Origin: Cuneatibacter sp. NSJ-177
GTDB taxonomy: Bacteria > Bacillota > Clostridia > Lachnospirales > Lachnospiraceae
Length of the DNA: 64,000 nucleotides
Assembly (NCBI RefSeq): GCF_022867805.1
Contig: NZ_JALIFO010000001.1
Span: 744,001-808,000 of the forward strand
Reading direction: 5' to 3'
Shown here: one piece after another, positions 16,621 through 24,389 of the stretch
Layout of the letters: the number at the start of each line of letters is the position of its first letter
Numbering within the stretch: the first letter of the stretch is position 1
Notes under the pieces: generated by a model
What the model saw: the letters and a program-made list of their open reading frames with translations, nothing else
The model's database searches: none
Told to the model about the DNA's origin: nothing
Position numbers and translations under genes: made by a program

Positions 16621-18042
16621 ATGATGAAAGCATGGAAGATAGCGCCCGTCGTTCTTGCAGCCTCTGTATTTTTGACGGCCTGCGGGGACCGCGGTACAGA
16701 TACCACGGCGGCACAGACAGAAGGATCTGCGGTTCAGACAGAAGCGGAAGCCACCACTGCTCCCGCAGCGTCCGCGGATGCTCCGGCTGAGGCGGAATCC
16801 TTGGAGGAAAAAAGCAAAACACTGGCCATGAAAGTGGTATCCGGCGATTTTGCCGGTGTAGTGGCAGAATTCAATGATGAGCTGAAGGATACCCTCAGCG
16901 AAGAGAATTTCCGCGCGGGCTGGGAACAGATGACGGTTTCCGCCGGTCAGTTCCAGGATTATTATAAAACGGAAGCGGAAGAGAGCGACAAGATCTATCA
17001 CTGTATTCTCCAGTGTGAGGATAGCGGCATCCGCCTGTCATTTAGCTATGACGAGGAGGGAAAAGTAAAAAGCGTCTGGACGGATCTCTTTGCTATCCCT
17101 CCGGAGCTTACGGAAAATGAGACGCTGAAGGAACAGGAGATCCAGATCCCGTTTACCAGCAATGGAACCGAATACCAGCTGAGCGGAGTGCTGACTCTGC
17201 CGGCCGGCGTAGAGAAGCCTCCGGTGGTGATCCTGGTGCAGGGTTCCGGACAGAGCGACTACAACGAGTCCATCAAAGGGAACAAGCCGTTCCAGGATCT
17301 GGCCTTCGGCCTGGCGGAGAAGGGAATTGCTTCGATCCGGTACAATAAACGCTACTATCAATTCCCAGGACAGGCTCCCGGAGCGTTAACCATCTCCGAC
17401 GAGGTGCTGGACGACGCGGCGACAGCGATTCAGATGGCAGCCGGATTGGATTCGGTGGACGGAAGCCGGATCTATTTGATCGGTCACAGTCTCGGTGGAA
17501 TGCTGGCTCCCAAAATTGCCCAGGATAATCCTCAGTTAATCGGATTGATTTCTCTTGCGGGAACCCCCCGCAATTTGGCGGATGTCGTCTATGATCAGAA
17601 CGTGGACGCGCTGGATCAGATGGCGGATGTCAATGAGCTTCAAAAACAGGCAAGTTTAGCCCAGCTAAAGCAAATGGTGGAGCAGGCGAAGTCGGTCTCC
17701 GATCTGACGGACCAGACGAATCTGATCGGCCTCCCCACTTGTTATTGGGCCAGCTTGAATCAGATTGATACGGTATCGATTGTCAAAGAATTAAAGATCC
17801 CGATGCTGTTTTTGCAGGGGACGGCTGATTTCCAGGTGAAGCCTGACACGGACTTTGCCGCCTGGAAGGAGGCGCTCGACGGACATGAGAACGCACAGTT
17901 TCAGACGTATGAAGATTTGAACCATCTGTTTATGAAGACAAACGGGAAGACCGACGTCAGCGAGTACGATGTGCCGGGCCATGTGGAGCAGGCGGTGATT
18001 GACGATATCGCAGCATTCATTTTGGAGAATGCCGCGGAATGA
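16621..18042 (+). CDS. Alpha/beta-hydrolase lipoprotein with N-terminal DUF3887
   Basis: About 473 residues. Lipoprotein signal with FLTAC (Cys21), then an Ala/Thr/Glu-rich linker. A DUF3887-like domain follows (about 65-155; MKVVSGDFAGVVAEFNDELK). The hydrolase domain (about 180-473) has VVILVQGSGQSDYN, the nucleophile elbow GHSLGG (Ser290), a late Asp in LQGTADFQVKPD and a His in DLNHLFM, so a catalytic triad is complete. It is a surface-anchored esterase or peptidase-like enzyme; the substrate is unknown. The start at 16621 gives the best signal peptide; a GTG at 16597 is in frame. It overlaps the next gene by four bases (ATGA). Confidence 0.87.
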   Translation: MMKAWKIAPVVLAASVFLTACGDRGTDTTAAQTEGSAVQTEAEATTAPAASADAPAEAESLEEKSKTLAMKVVSGDFAGVVAEFNDELKDTLSEENFRAGWEQMTVSAGQFQDYYKTEAEESDKIYHCILQCEDSGIRLSFSYDEEGKVKSVWTDLFAIPPELTENETLKEQEIQIPFTSNGTEYQLSGVLTLPAGVEKPPVVILVQGSGQSDYNESIKGNKPFQDLAFGLAEKGIASIRYNKRYYQFPGQAPGALTISDEVLDDAATAIQMAAGLDSVDGSRIYLIGHSLGGMLAPKIAQDNPQLIGLISLAGTPRNLADVVYDQNVDALDQMADVNELQKQASLAQLKQMVEQAKSVSDLTDQTNLIGLPTCYWASLNQIDTVSIVKELKIPMLFLQGTADFQVKPDTDFAAWKEALDGHENAQFQTYEDLNHLFMKTNGKTDVSEYDVPGHVEQAVIDDIAAFILENAAE

Positions 18043-18590
18043 ACAGGCAGGATGAGTTAGAGGAAGGTCTTCGCGCCCTTCCTCTTTGTCAGTATGAATT
18101 TTTGCCGGCGGACCAGGTTCCGTTTTCGGGCCGGGTGCGGGAAATCTGCCGGAAGGAATGCCCCCGCTATCATAAGAGCTGGTCCTGTCCGCCTGCGGTT
18201 GGAGAGTGGGAAGCGTGCCGGATGAAAGCGCTTTACTACCGCCGTGCTTTTGTCTTTTCTACGGTGGCGGAGGGGGTCGACACGGAAAATATGGAAGCGC
18301 TGCTGGCTACCCGCAGCGGCCATGAAGACGTGGTTCGTCAGGTGCGCGCCGGATTCGAGAGGGTTTATGGCGAGTGTTTGACTCTGTCCTCCGAATCCTG
18401 CGACGTCTGTCCAATCTGCGCTTACCCGGCTCCCTGCCGGTATCCAGAACGGATGCTGCCCTGCATTGAGAGTTTTGGAATTGTGGTTCCTCTGCTGGCG
18501 GAGCAATGTGGGATGGAGTTTTCCTTCGGCGCCGGTACTGTGACCTGGTTCGGGCTGATATTTTTTGATAAAAAGGAAGAAGAGGGATGA
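18039..18590 (+). CDS. DUF2284 cysteine-rich putative metal-binding protein
   Basis: 183 residues, cytoplasmic. The DUF2284 pattern is plain: CRKECPRYHKSWSCPPAVG near residues 37-55 and a second cluster CDVCPICAYPAPCRYPE (about 121-137). The cysteines suggest an Fe-S or zinc site, but no biochemical role is established for the family. Start and stop overlap the neighbouring genes by four bases each (ATGA), so it is translationally coupled to the hydrolase before it and the permease after it. Confidence 0.88.
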   Translation: MNRQDELEEGLRALPLCQYEFLPADQVPFSGRVREICRKECPRYHKSWSCPPAVGEWEACRMKALYYRRAFVFSTVAEGVDTENMEALLATRSGHEDVVRQVRAGFERVYGECLTLSSESCDVCPICAYPAPCRYPERMLPCIESFGIVVPLLAEQCGMEFSFGAGTVTWFGLIFFDKKEEEG

Positions 18591-19702
18591 AAAGCTGGCT
18601 GAAAAGGGAGAGCGTTCTGGTGATTGCAGCCGGGGCAGCTCTTCTTTCGATGTTGTTTGTTCCGCCGGACGAAGCCTATCTGGGATATGGGAACCGTTCG
18701 GTGTTGATTTTGCTGTTCTGCCTGATGGCGGTGGTGGCGGGATTCCGGGAGGCCGGAGTCTTGGAGTGGCTGTCCCGGAAAGCGGTGGAGACTGCGGGCG
18801 ACACCAGGAGCCTCTGCCGGCTGTTGGTGCTCCTTTGCTTTTTTTCCTCCATGCTGGTGACCAATGATGTCGCGCTGCTGACCTTTGTTCCGTTTGCCGT
18901 GCTGACGCTCTCGGTGGCGAATCATACGGAACTTTTGATCTGGACCGTGGTGTTTCAGACCATTGGAGCCAATCTCGGCAGTATGCTGACGCCGGTGGGG
19001 AATCCGCAGAATCTGTTTTTGTATGCTTACTATGAGATGCAGGCGGGGGATTTCTTTCGCGTCACTTTGCCGGTTACCGCGGTCTCGTTAATCCTGCTGC
19101 TTTTGGTATCCCGCCTGGTACCGAAGGAACGGCTGGAAATCACAGAAGGCGGAGCGATTACGGTTCACAAAGGAAGAGCGGCTCTCTTTGCCGTAGGCTT
19201 TCTGGTGAGCCTTTTTGCCGTGTTTCGGGTGATCCCGGACTGGGCGGCATTCTTGGGGGTTTTGGCGCTGGTATTGTTGATTGACCGGAAGCTGCTGCTC
19301 CGGGTGGACTACTCCCTGCTGCTGACGTTTGTATTCTTTTTTCTTTTCGTTGGGAATCTGGCCAGGATCCCGGCAATTTCTGATTTTCTCAGCCGGTTCA
19401 TAGAAGGGCGGGAACTCCTTTCGGGAATCCTTGCCAGCCAGGTCCTCAGCAATGTCCCGGCCGCGGCCCTGCTAGCCCCTTTTACAGAGCGAGGGACGGC
19501 ATTGGTGGCGGGAACCAATCTGGGGGGCCTGGGGACGTTGATCGCGTCCATGGCAAGCCTGATTTCCTATAAAATATACGGAGCCTTTACCGCGGCGGAT
19601 AAGAAAAAATATCTGCTGGTTTTTACTCTATGGAATTTGGCTTTTCTGGCGGTTTTAATTGTTTTTACCCTTGCGGCGGGCGGCGCTTTACATTTTTTCT
19701 AG
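18587..19702 (+). CDS. SLC13/ArsB-type anion permease
   Basis: 371 residues with about 10 hydrophobic segments, of the CitM/ArsB/NhaD ion-transporter superfamily. NDVALLTFVPFAVLTLS and GANLGSMLTPVGNPQNLFLY are the family's conserved pore regions, and the second half repeats the pattern (SQVLSNVPAAALLAP, GTNLGGLGTLIASMASLI). Candidate substrates are di-/tricarboxylates, phosphate, sulfate or arsenite; nothing here decides. It is coupled to the DUF2284 gene by a four-base overlap. Confidence 0.87.
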   Translation: MKSWLKRESVLVIAAGAALLSMLFVPPDEAYLGYGNRSVLILLFCLMAVVAGFREAGVLEWLSRKAVETAGDTRSLCRLLVLLCFFSSMLVTNDVALLTFVPFAVLTLSVANHTELLIWTVVFQTIGANLGSMLTPVGNPQNLFLYAYYEMQAGDFFRVTLPVTAVSLILLLLVSRLVPKERLEITEGGAITVHKGRAALFAVGFLVSLFAVFRVIPDWAAFLGVLALVLLIDRKLLLRVDYSLLLTFVFFFLFVGNLARIPAISDFLSRFIEGRELLSGILASQVLSNVPAAALLAPFTERGTALVAGTNLGGLGTLIASMASLISYKIYGAFTAADKKKYLLVFTLWNLAFLAVLIVFTLAAGGALHFF

Positions 19703-19763
19703 GATTCGTTACAATAAAAGGGGATGCCGCGGGCGAAAAGCGGGCGGCCGAAAGGAAATTAGG

Positions 19764-22022
19764 ATGGAACATACGAAAGCGAAAAAAATGGACATCAATC
19801 TGGCTGCGATGAGAAAGATGACGGCTTTGCTGGAACGGCTTTCGTTTTACGGATATCGGGAGCACGACCTGGAAATCTATCTGGTGCGGTTGCTGTTTTG
19901 CCTGTTTGCCAGCGATGCCGGGATTTTTCCCGAAGGGGAGTTTTATGTCTATGTGGAAGCGTCTGAGCCGGACGGGGCCAATCTTTCGGAGCGCCTGGCA
20001 ACTCTTTTTCTGGCCTTGGATACACCGCGAAAGGAGAGGGAGGCTCTGCCGGAGGAAGTGCTTGCATTCCCCTATGTGGATGGGCATTTGTTCGCCGGAG
20101 CGCTTCCGGTCCTGCCATTTGACGCGGAGTTTTATGTGCTTCTCGATAGCTGCCGCGCGGTGAACTGGAGAGGGATTTCTCCGGCGATTTTCGGCGCAAT
20201 GTTTCAGGAGATTATGAACCAGGAAAAACGGCGGGAGTGGGGAACCTATTACACCTCGGAGGAAAATATTGAAAAGCTGATCCGCCCACTGTTCTTGGAC
20301 GAGCTCTGGGAGGAATGGGAGGCCTGCCGGGGACATCGGAAGCGGATGCAGGAATTCCATGAGAAGCTGACCAGGCTGAAATTTTTCGACCCGGCCTGCG
20401 GCTGCGGGAATTTTTTGATTCTCACGTACCGGGAGATTCGAAAACTGGAGCTGGCGGTGATTCGGGAACTCTACGATACCTCTCAGAGGGTGTTGGACGT
20501 CGGATATTATTGCAGGGTTGAGGTCAGTCAGTTTTATGGAATCGAATACGAGCCGTTCCAGGCTCAGATCGCGCGGGTCGGCCTGTGGCTGACAGATCAT
20601 CAGATGAATCTGGAAGCCGCTGATTTTTTCGGCATGTATTACGCCCGGATCCCTCTGGTCCAGTCGGCCGTCATTGTCCAGGGCAACGCCCTCTCCATCG
20701 ATTGGGAGTCGGTGGTTCCAGACAAAGAAAACCTGTATATCATCGGCAATCCGCCTTTTGTCGGCGCCCGTCTCATGAACCGGGAACAAAAACAGGATAT
20801 GCGGCAGGTATTCTCCGGTTCCAAAGCAGCCGGAAATATGGATTATGTCACTGCATGGTATCGGAAAGCCGCCGGGTTTATGGCTGGGACAAAAGTTCGG
20901 GCCGCCTTTGTCTCCACCAACAGTATCTGCCAGGGGGAACAGGCGGGGCTTTTGTGGAATATCCTGACCTATCAATTCGAGATGGAAATCGACTTTGCCT
21001 GGAAGACCTTCGTGTGGAACAATGAGGCCAAGGGCCAGGCGAAGGTGCACTGTATTATATTGGGATTTTCCGCAGCAGGAAATCGGACGAGAAAATATTT
21101 GTACGACGGATCAAAAAGGCAGGTGGCGGCCCACATCAACGCCTATCTGGCTCCTGCGCCGGATGTGTTTTTGAAAAAAAGAAGAAAGCCTCTGGCGCCG
21201 GTGCCGGCCATGGCCTTCGGCAGTATGGCCAACGATGGGGGACATTTGCTTTTGGAGCCGGAAGAGGTGTCGGAGCTGCTTACCTCTTGCCCGGAGGCGG
21301 CAAAATGGGTGCGCCGCTTTTACGGTTCCGTCGAGTATATCGAAAATCAGGAGCGGTATTGCCTTTGGCTCAAAGGAGTGGAGCCGGAAGAGTATGAGGC
21401 AGTTTCCGAAATCCGGAAACGGGTGGAAGCGGTCCGCCGGTTCCGCGGCGTCAGCCAGCGGGGGGCCACCAGAAAGCTTGCGGAAACACCGTCCTTATTC
21501 GGCGAAATCCGGCAGCCGGAGGAAGGGCGCTATATTCTGGTTCCCAGGGTGTCGTCCCAGGGGAGGCCTTACATTCCGATGGGATATCTGCCGGCCTCAG
21601 CCATTGCCAGCGATGCGGTTTTGATTGTGCCGGAGGCATCGTCGGTCTTATTCGGCGTGCTGAATTCCGCCCTGCATATGGCCTGGGTGCGCGGCGTGGC
21701 GGGAAGGCTGAAAAGCGATTACCGGTATTCGGCGTCGATTGTCTACAATAATTTCCCTTTCCCAGAGCTGGAAGGACCGGCCGCCGCCGCTGTGGAAAAA
21801 GCCGCGGAGGAGCTGCTTTTGATTCAGGAGCAAAGAAGAGAAGCCGACGGCGTCCGGCTTTATGCCAGGGACACAATGCCGGAGGAATTTTTGCTGGCCC
21901 ACCGCAGGCTGGATCTCGCGGTGGATCATCTGTACGGGGAAGAATTTTCTGAAGATCAGGAACGGCTTTCCTATCTATTTGCCCGATACCGGGAGATGAC
22001 GGAGAACTCAGAGGAGGAATAG
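19764..22022 (+). CDS. MmeI-like adenine DNA methyltransferase lacking the N-terminal nuclease domain
   Basis: About 752 residues, related to type IIG MmeI-class enzymes. Order seen: helical spacer (about 10-110; LVRLLFCLFASDAGIFPEGE), methyltransferase (about 150-450) with motif I FFDPACGCGNFLIL (Asp209) and motif IV NPPF (Asn329, N6-adenine type), then target-recognition and C-terminal helical parts (PRVSSQGRPYIPMGYL, YRYSASIVYNNFPFPE). Full-length relatives carry about 180 further N-terminal residues with a PD-(D/E)XK nuclease; here the preceding 60 bases to the permease stop leave no room. AAAGGA lies seven bases before the ATG. It is therefore a probable modification-only enzyme. Confidence 0.85.
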   Translation: MEHTKAKKMDINLAAMRKMTALLERLSFYGYREHDLEIYLVRLLFCLFASDAGIFPEGEFYVYVEASEPDGANLSERLATLFLALDTPRKEREALPEEVLAFPYVDGHLFAGALPVLPFDAEFYVLLDSCRAVNWRGISPAIFGAMFQEIMNQEKRREWGTYYTSEENIEKLIRPLFLDELWEEWEACRGHRKRMQEFHEKLTRLKFFDPACGCGNFLILTYREIRKLELAVIRELYDTSQRVLDVGYYCRVEVSQFYGIEYEPFQAQIARVGLWLTDHQMNLEAADFFGMYYARIPLVQSAVIVQGNALSIDWESVVPDKENLYIIGNPPFVGARLMNREQKQDMRQVFSGSKAAGNMDYVTAWYRKAAGFMAGTKVRAAFVSTNSICQGEQAGLLWNILTYQFEMEIDFAWKTFVWNNEAKGQAKVHCIILGFSAAGNRTRKYLYDGSKRQVAAHINAYLAPAPDVFLKKRRKPLAPVPAMAFGSMANDGGHLLLEPEEVSELLTSCPEAAKWVRRFYGSVEYIENQERYCLWLKGVEPEEYEAVSEIRKRVEAVRRFRGVSQRGATRKLAETPSLFGEIRQPEEGRYILVPRVSSQGRPYIPMGYLPASAIASDAVLIVPEASSVLFGVLNSALHMAWVRGVAGRLKSDYRYSASIVYNNFPFPELEGPAAAAVEKAAEELLLIQEQRREADGVRLYARDTMPEEFLLAHRRLDLAVDHLYGEEFSEDQERLSYLFARYREMTENSEEE

Positions 22023-22025
22023 CGT

Positions 22026-22751
22026 TTGGGACAGATTCGTTTGGATAAGCTTTTGGCGGACGCTGGGTACGGCACCCGCAGCCAGGTGCGTCAGCTGGTG
22101 CGAAAAAAGCAGGTCACGGTGAACGGAGAGCCGGCCAAAGGGGCGGAGCAGAAAATCGATGTCGATGAAGATCAAGTGCAGTGCATGGGCCGCCCGGTTT
22201 TCTATGCGGAATATGAATATTATATGTTGAATAAGCCGGCCGGCGTGGTCTCTGCGGTGACGGATTCCAGGGACAAGACCGTGGTGGAATTGATTGAGGA
22301 GAGACAGCGGAGGGATTTATTTCCGGTTGGCCGCCTGGACAAGGACACGGAGGGCCTCCTTTTGATCACCAACGATGGGATCCTGGCCAATCGCCTGTTG
22401 GCGCCCGGGCGCCATGTGGATAAGACTTACTACGCCGAGGTGGACGGGCCGGTGACCCAGATGGATGTCCGGCTTTTTGCCGAGGGACTGGATATCGGCG
22501 AGGAGAAGCGAACCCTTCCGGCCCGTCTTGTGATCGAGGAGAGCGGCAGGGAACTCTCGAAAGTATGGCTGACCATTACCGAAGGGAAATTTCATCAGGT
22601 CAAACGGATGTTCCAGGCGGTCGGCCGCCGCGTTCTTTTTTTGAAACGCCTTTCCATGGGAACGTTAACCCTGGATCCGGAACTGAAACCGGGAGAATAC
22701 CGGAAACTGACCGATCCGGAACTTTTGGAGCTGAAACGGCAAGGGCGGTAG
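22026..22751 (+). CDS. RsuA/RluB-type rRNA pseudouridine synthase
   Basis: 241 residues. An N-terminal S4 RNA-binding domain (about 4-60; RLDKLLADAGYGTRSQVRQL) precedes the pseudouridine synthase domain. The catalytic Asp105 lies in GRLDKDTEGLLLITNDG. KFHQVKRMFQAVGRRV is the conserved C-terminal region. It isomerises a uridine in rRNA; the RsuA (16S) versus RluB (23S) subtype is not resolved by eye. It begins at a TTG with GAGGAGG eight bases upstream and only three bases after the methyltransferase stop. Confidence 0.92.
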   Translation: MGQIRLDKLLADAGYGTRSQVRQLVRKKQVTVNGEPAKGAEQKIDVDEDQVQCMGRPVFYAEYEYYMLNKPAGVVSAVTDSRDKTVVELIEERQRRDLFPVGRLDKDTEGLLLITNDGILANRLLAPGRHVDKTYYAEVDGPVTQMDVRLFAEGLDIGEEKRTLPARLVIEESGRELSKVWLTITEGKFHQVKRMFQAVGRRVLFLKRLSMGTLTLDPELKPGEYRKLTDPELLELKRQGR

Positions 22752-22793
22752 AGGACTTCCTGTAACATGTTTTTAGGAAGTCAGGCGCGCAAC

Positions 22794-22834
22794 AAAAAAC
22801 CGGAAGCCTACCAGAGGGCGGTTTCCGGTTTTTT
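22794..22834. terminator. Bidirectional terminator between the pseudouridine synthase gene and aroA
   Basis: AAAAAACCGGAA (22794-22805) pairs with TTCCGGTTTTTT (22823-22834), giving a T run on both strands for convergent genes. A second perfect 8-base stem (22754-22761 with 22775-22782) lies just before it. Confidence 0.9.
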
Positions 22835-22859
22835 CTTCGAAAGGAAATTTATTTATCGT

Positions 22860-24137
22860 TTAATCCCGAATCAGTTTTTTCAAATCTATGTAGAACCGGG
22901 GGTAGGAGATATTGACACAGTCTTTTCTCGTAATCGTGGTCTCCCCTTCACAGTTCAGCGCCGCGATGGAAAAGCTCATGGCGATCCGGTGGTCGTTGTG
23001 GCTGTCGATGACCGCCCCGTGGAGCGGTTTTCCGCCGCGGATGATCATTCCGTCGTCGGTCTCCTCGATATCCGCGCCCATCGCGGACAGGTTATCGACG
23101 ATCACGCGGATTCGGTTGGACTCTTTTACTTTCAATTCAGCGGCGTCGCGGATTACCGTGGTGCCTTTGGCAAAGCAGGCCAGCACCGCGATCATGGGCA
23201 GTTCGTCGATCAGCCTCGGAATGATTTCCCCTTCGATTGTGACACCCTGCAGCTCGGAATGGCGCACCACGATATCGGCGCAGGGTTCCCCGCTGATCTT
23301 TAAGTTTTCATAGGTCAGGTTCGCGCCCATCTGCTTGCATACCGTCAGCATACCGTCCCGCGTGTGGTTGATTCCTACGTTGCGCAGAACCACCTCGGAG
23401 CCCGGAACAATCAGCGCGGCCGCCAGGAAATAGGCGGCGGAGGAGATGTCGCCGGGGACGTCGATTTTCTGGCCGTACAGCTCTTTCACGCCCTGGACCG
23501 AAGCTGTGGTTCCGGAGGAAGACACTTTGGCGCCGAAAGCGCTGAGCATCAGTTCCGTATGGTTTCTGGAAAGAGCGGGCTCTGTCACGGAGGTTTCGCC
23601 GTCGGCGTACAGGCCGGCCAGCAGAATCGAAGATTTTACCTGGGCCGAGGCCACCGGCGAGGCGTAGTGAATGCCTGTCAGCTGACAGCCGGAGATCCGG
23701 AGAGGGACGCAGTCGTTTCCAAGAACAGACGTAATGTTTGCGCCCATCTGGGAGAGCGGCTTGATAATCCGGCGCATCGGACGGGATTTCAGGGAAGAGT
23801 CGCCTACCATGGTGGAAGTAAAGTTCTGAGCCGAGAGGATGCCGGAGATCAGCCGGGTCGTGGTGCCGCTGTTTCCGCAGTCCAAAATCTGCCTCGGAGT
23901 CTTTAAACCGCGGAGGCCGTTCCCGTGTACCAGAATCCGGTCATGGGTTCCCTCGATCTCCACGCCCATCTTGCTGAAACAGGCAATCGTGGAGAGGCAG
24001 TCTGCCCCGCGAAGGAAGTTATTGATCTCCGTGGTGCCGCTGGCAATTGCGCCCAGCATGACGCCGCGGTGGGAAATGGATTTGTCACCGGGGACCGTGA
24101 TTTCCCCGTGGAGTCCTTTTTTTATGTTATATATCAT
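22860..24137 (-). CDS. aroA: 3-phosphoshikimate 1-carboxyvinyltransferase (EPSP synthase)
   Basis: 425 residues. Transfers the enolpyruvyl group of PEP to shikimate-3-phosphate, sixth step of the shikimate pathway. GDKSISHR near the N-terminus, LDCGNSGTTTRL, ELKVKESNRI and DSHNDHRIAMSF are the substrate-binding landmarks of the two-domain inside-out barrel. It stands alone on the minus strand with its own promoter and shares a bidirectional terminator with the pseudouridine synthase gene. No other shikimate genes are in the window. Confidence 0.96.
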   Translation of the reverse strand: MIYNIKKGLHGEITVPGDKSISHRGVMLGAIASGTTEINNFLRGADCLSTIACFSKMGVEIEGTHDRILVHGNGLRGLKTPRQILDCGNSGTTTRLISGILSAQNFTSTMVGDSSLKSRPMRRIIKPLSQMGANITSVLGNDCVPLRISGCQLTGIHYASPVASAQVKSSILLAGLYADGETSVTEPALSRNHTELMLSAFGAKVSSSGTTASVQGVKELYGQKIDVPGDISSAAYFLAAALIVPGSEVVLRNVGINHTRDGMLTVCKQMGANLTYENLKISGEPCADIVVRHSELQGVTIEGEIIPRLIDELPMIAVLACFAKGTTVIRDAAELKVKESNRIRVIVDNLSAMGADIEETDDGMIIRGGKPLHGAVIDSHNDHRIAMSFSIAALNCEGETTITRKDCVNISYPRFYIDLKKLIRD

Positions 24138-24239
24138 TTCATGACCTCACAATCTATACCTGCCTGAATACTGGACCGGACAAAACCTGTAAAACCGTTT
24201 TTCTTGCGGGCAAGAACGCGGTCTAGTATACCGAGTATG

Positions 24240-24268
24240 ATTTTAACACGTTAATGTGCGAGGGTCAA
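24240..24268 (-). promoter_or_regulatory. Promoter of aroA
   Basis: On the minus strand TTGACC (24268-24263), 17-base spacer, TAAAAT (24245-24240). The leader to aroA is about 95 bases. Confidence 0.7.
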
Positions 24269-24311
24269 CACTTTTTTTTCTTAATTTGCCAAGAATATTT
24301 TTGAAATCTTA

Positions 24312-24340
24312 TTGAAATTTCCTTCTATTTTTAGTAAAAT
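24312..24340 (+). promoter_or_regulatory. Promoter of the EF-G-like gene
   Basis: TTGAAA (24312-24317), 17-base spacer, TAAAAT (24335-24340), about 50 bases before the start codon. Confidence 0.65.
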
Positions 24341-24389
24341 ACAAAAAGGGTATTCCGAACCATCGAATACGAATAAGGAGGAGCTATAT

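Noticed and set aside
19665-21050. 461-codon open frame antisense to the methyltransferase gene
   Set aside because: Same reasoning: no start signals, no recognisable protein, and the plus strand carries clear methyltransferase motifs.
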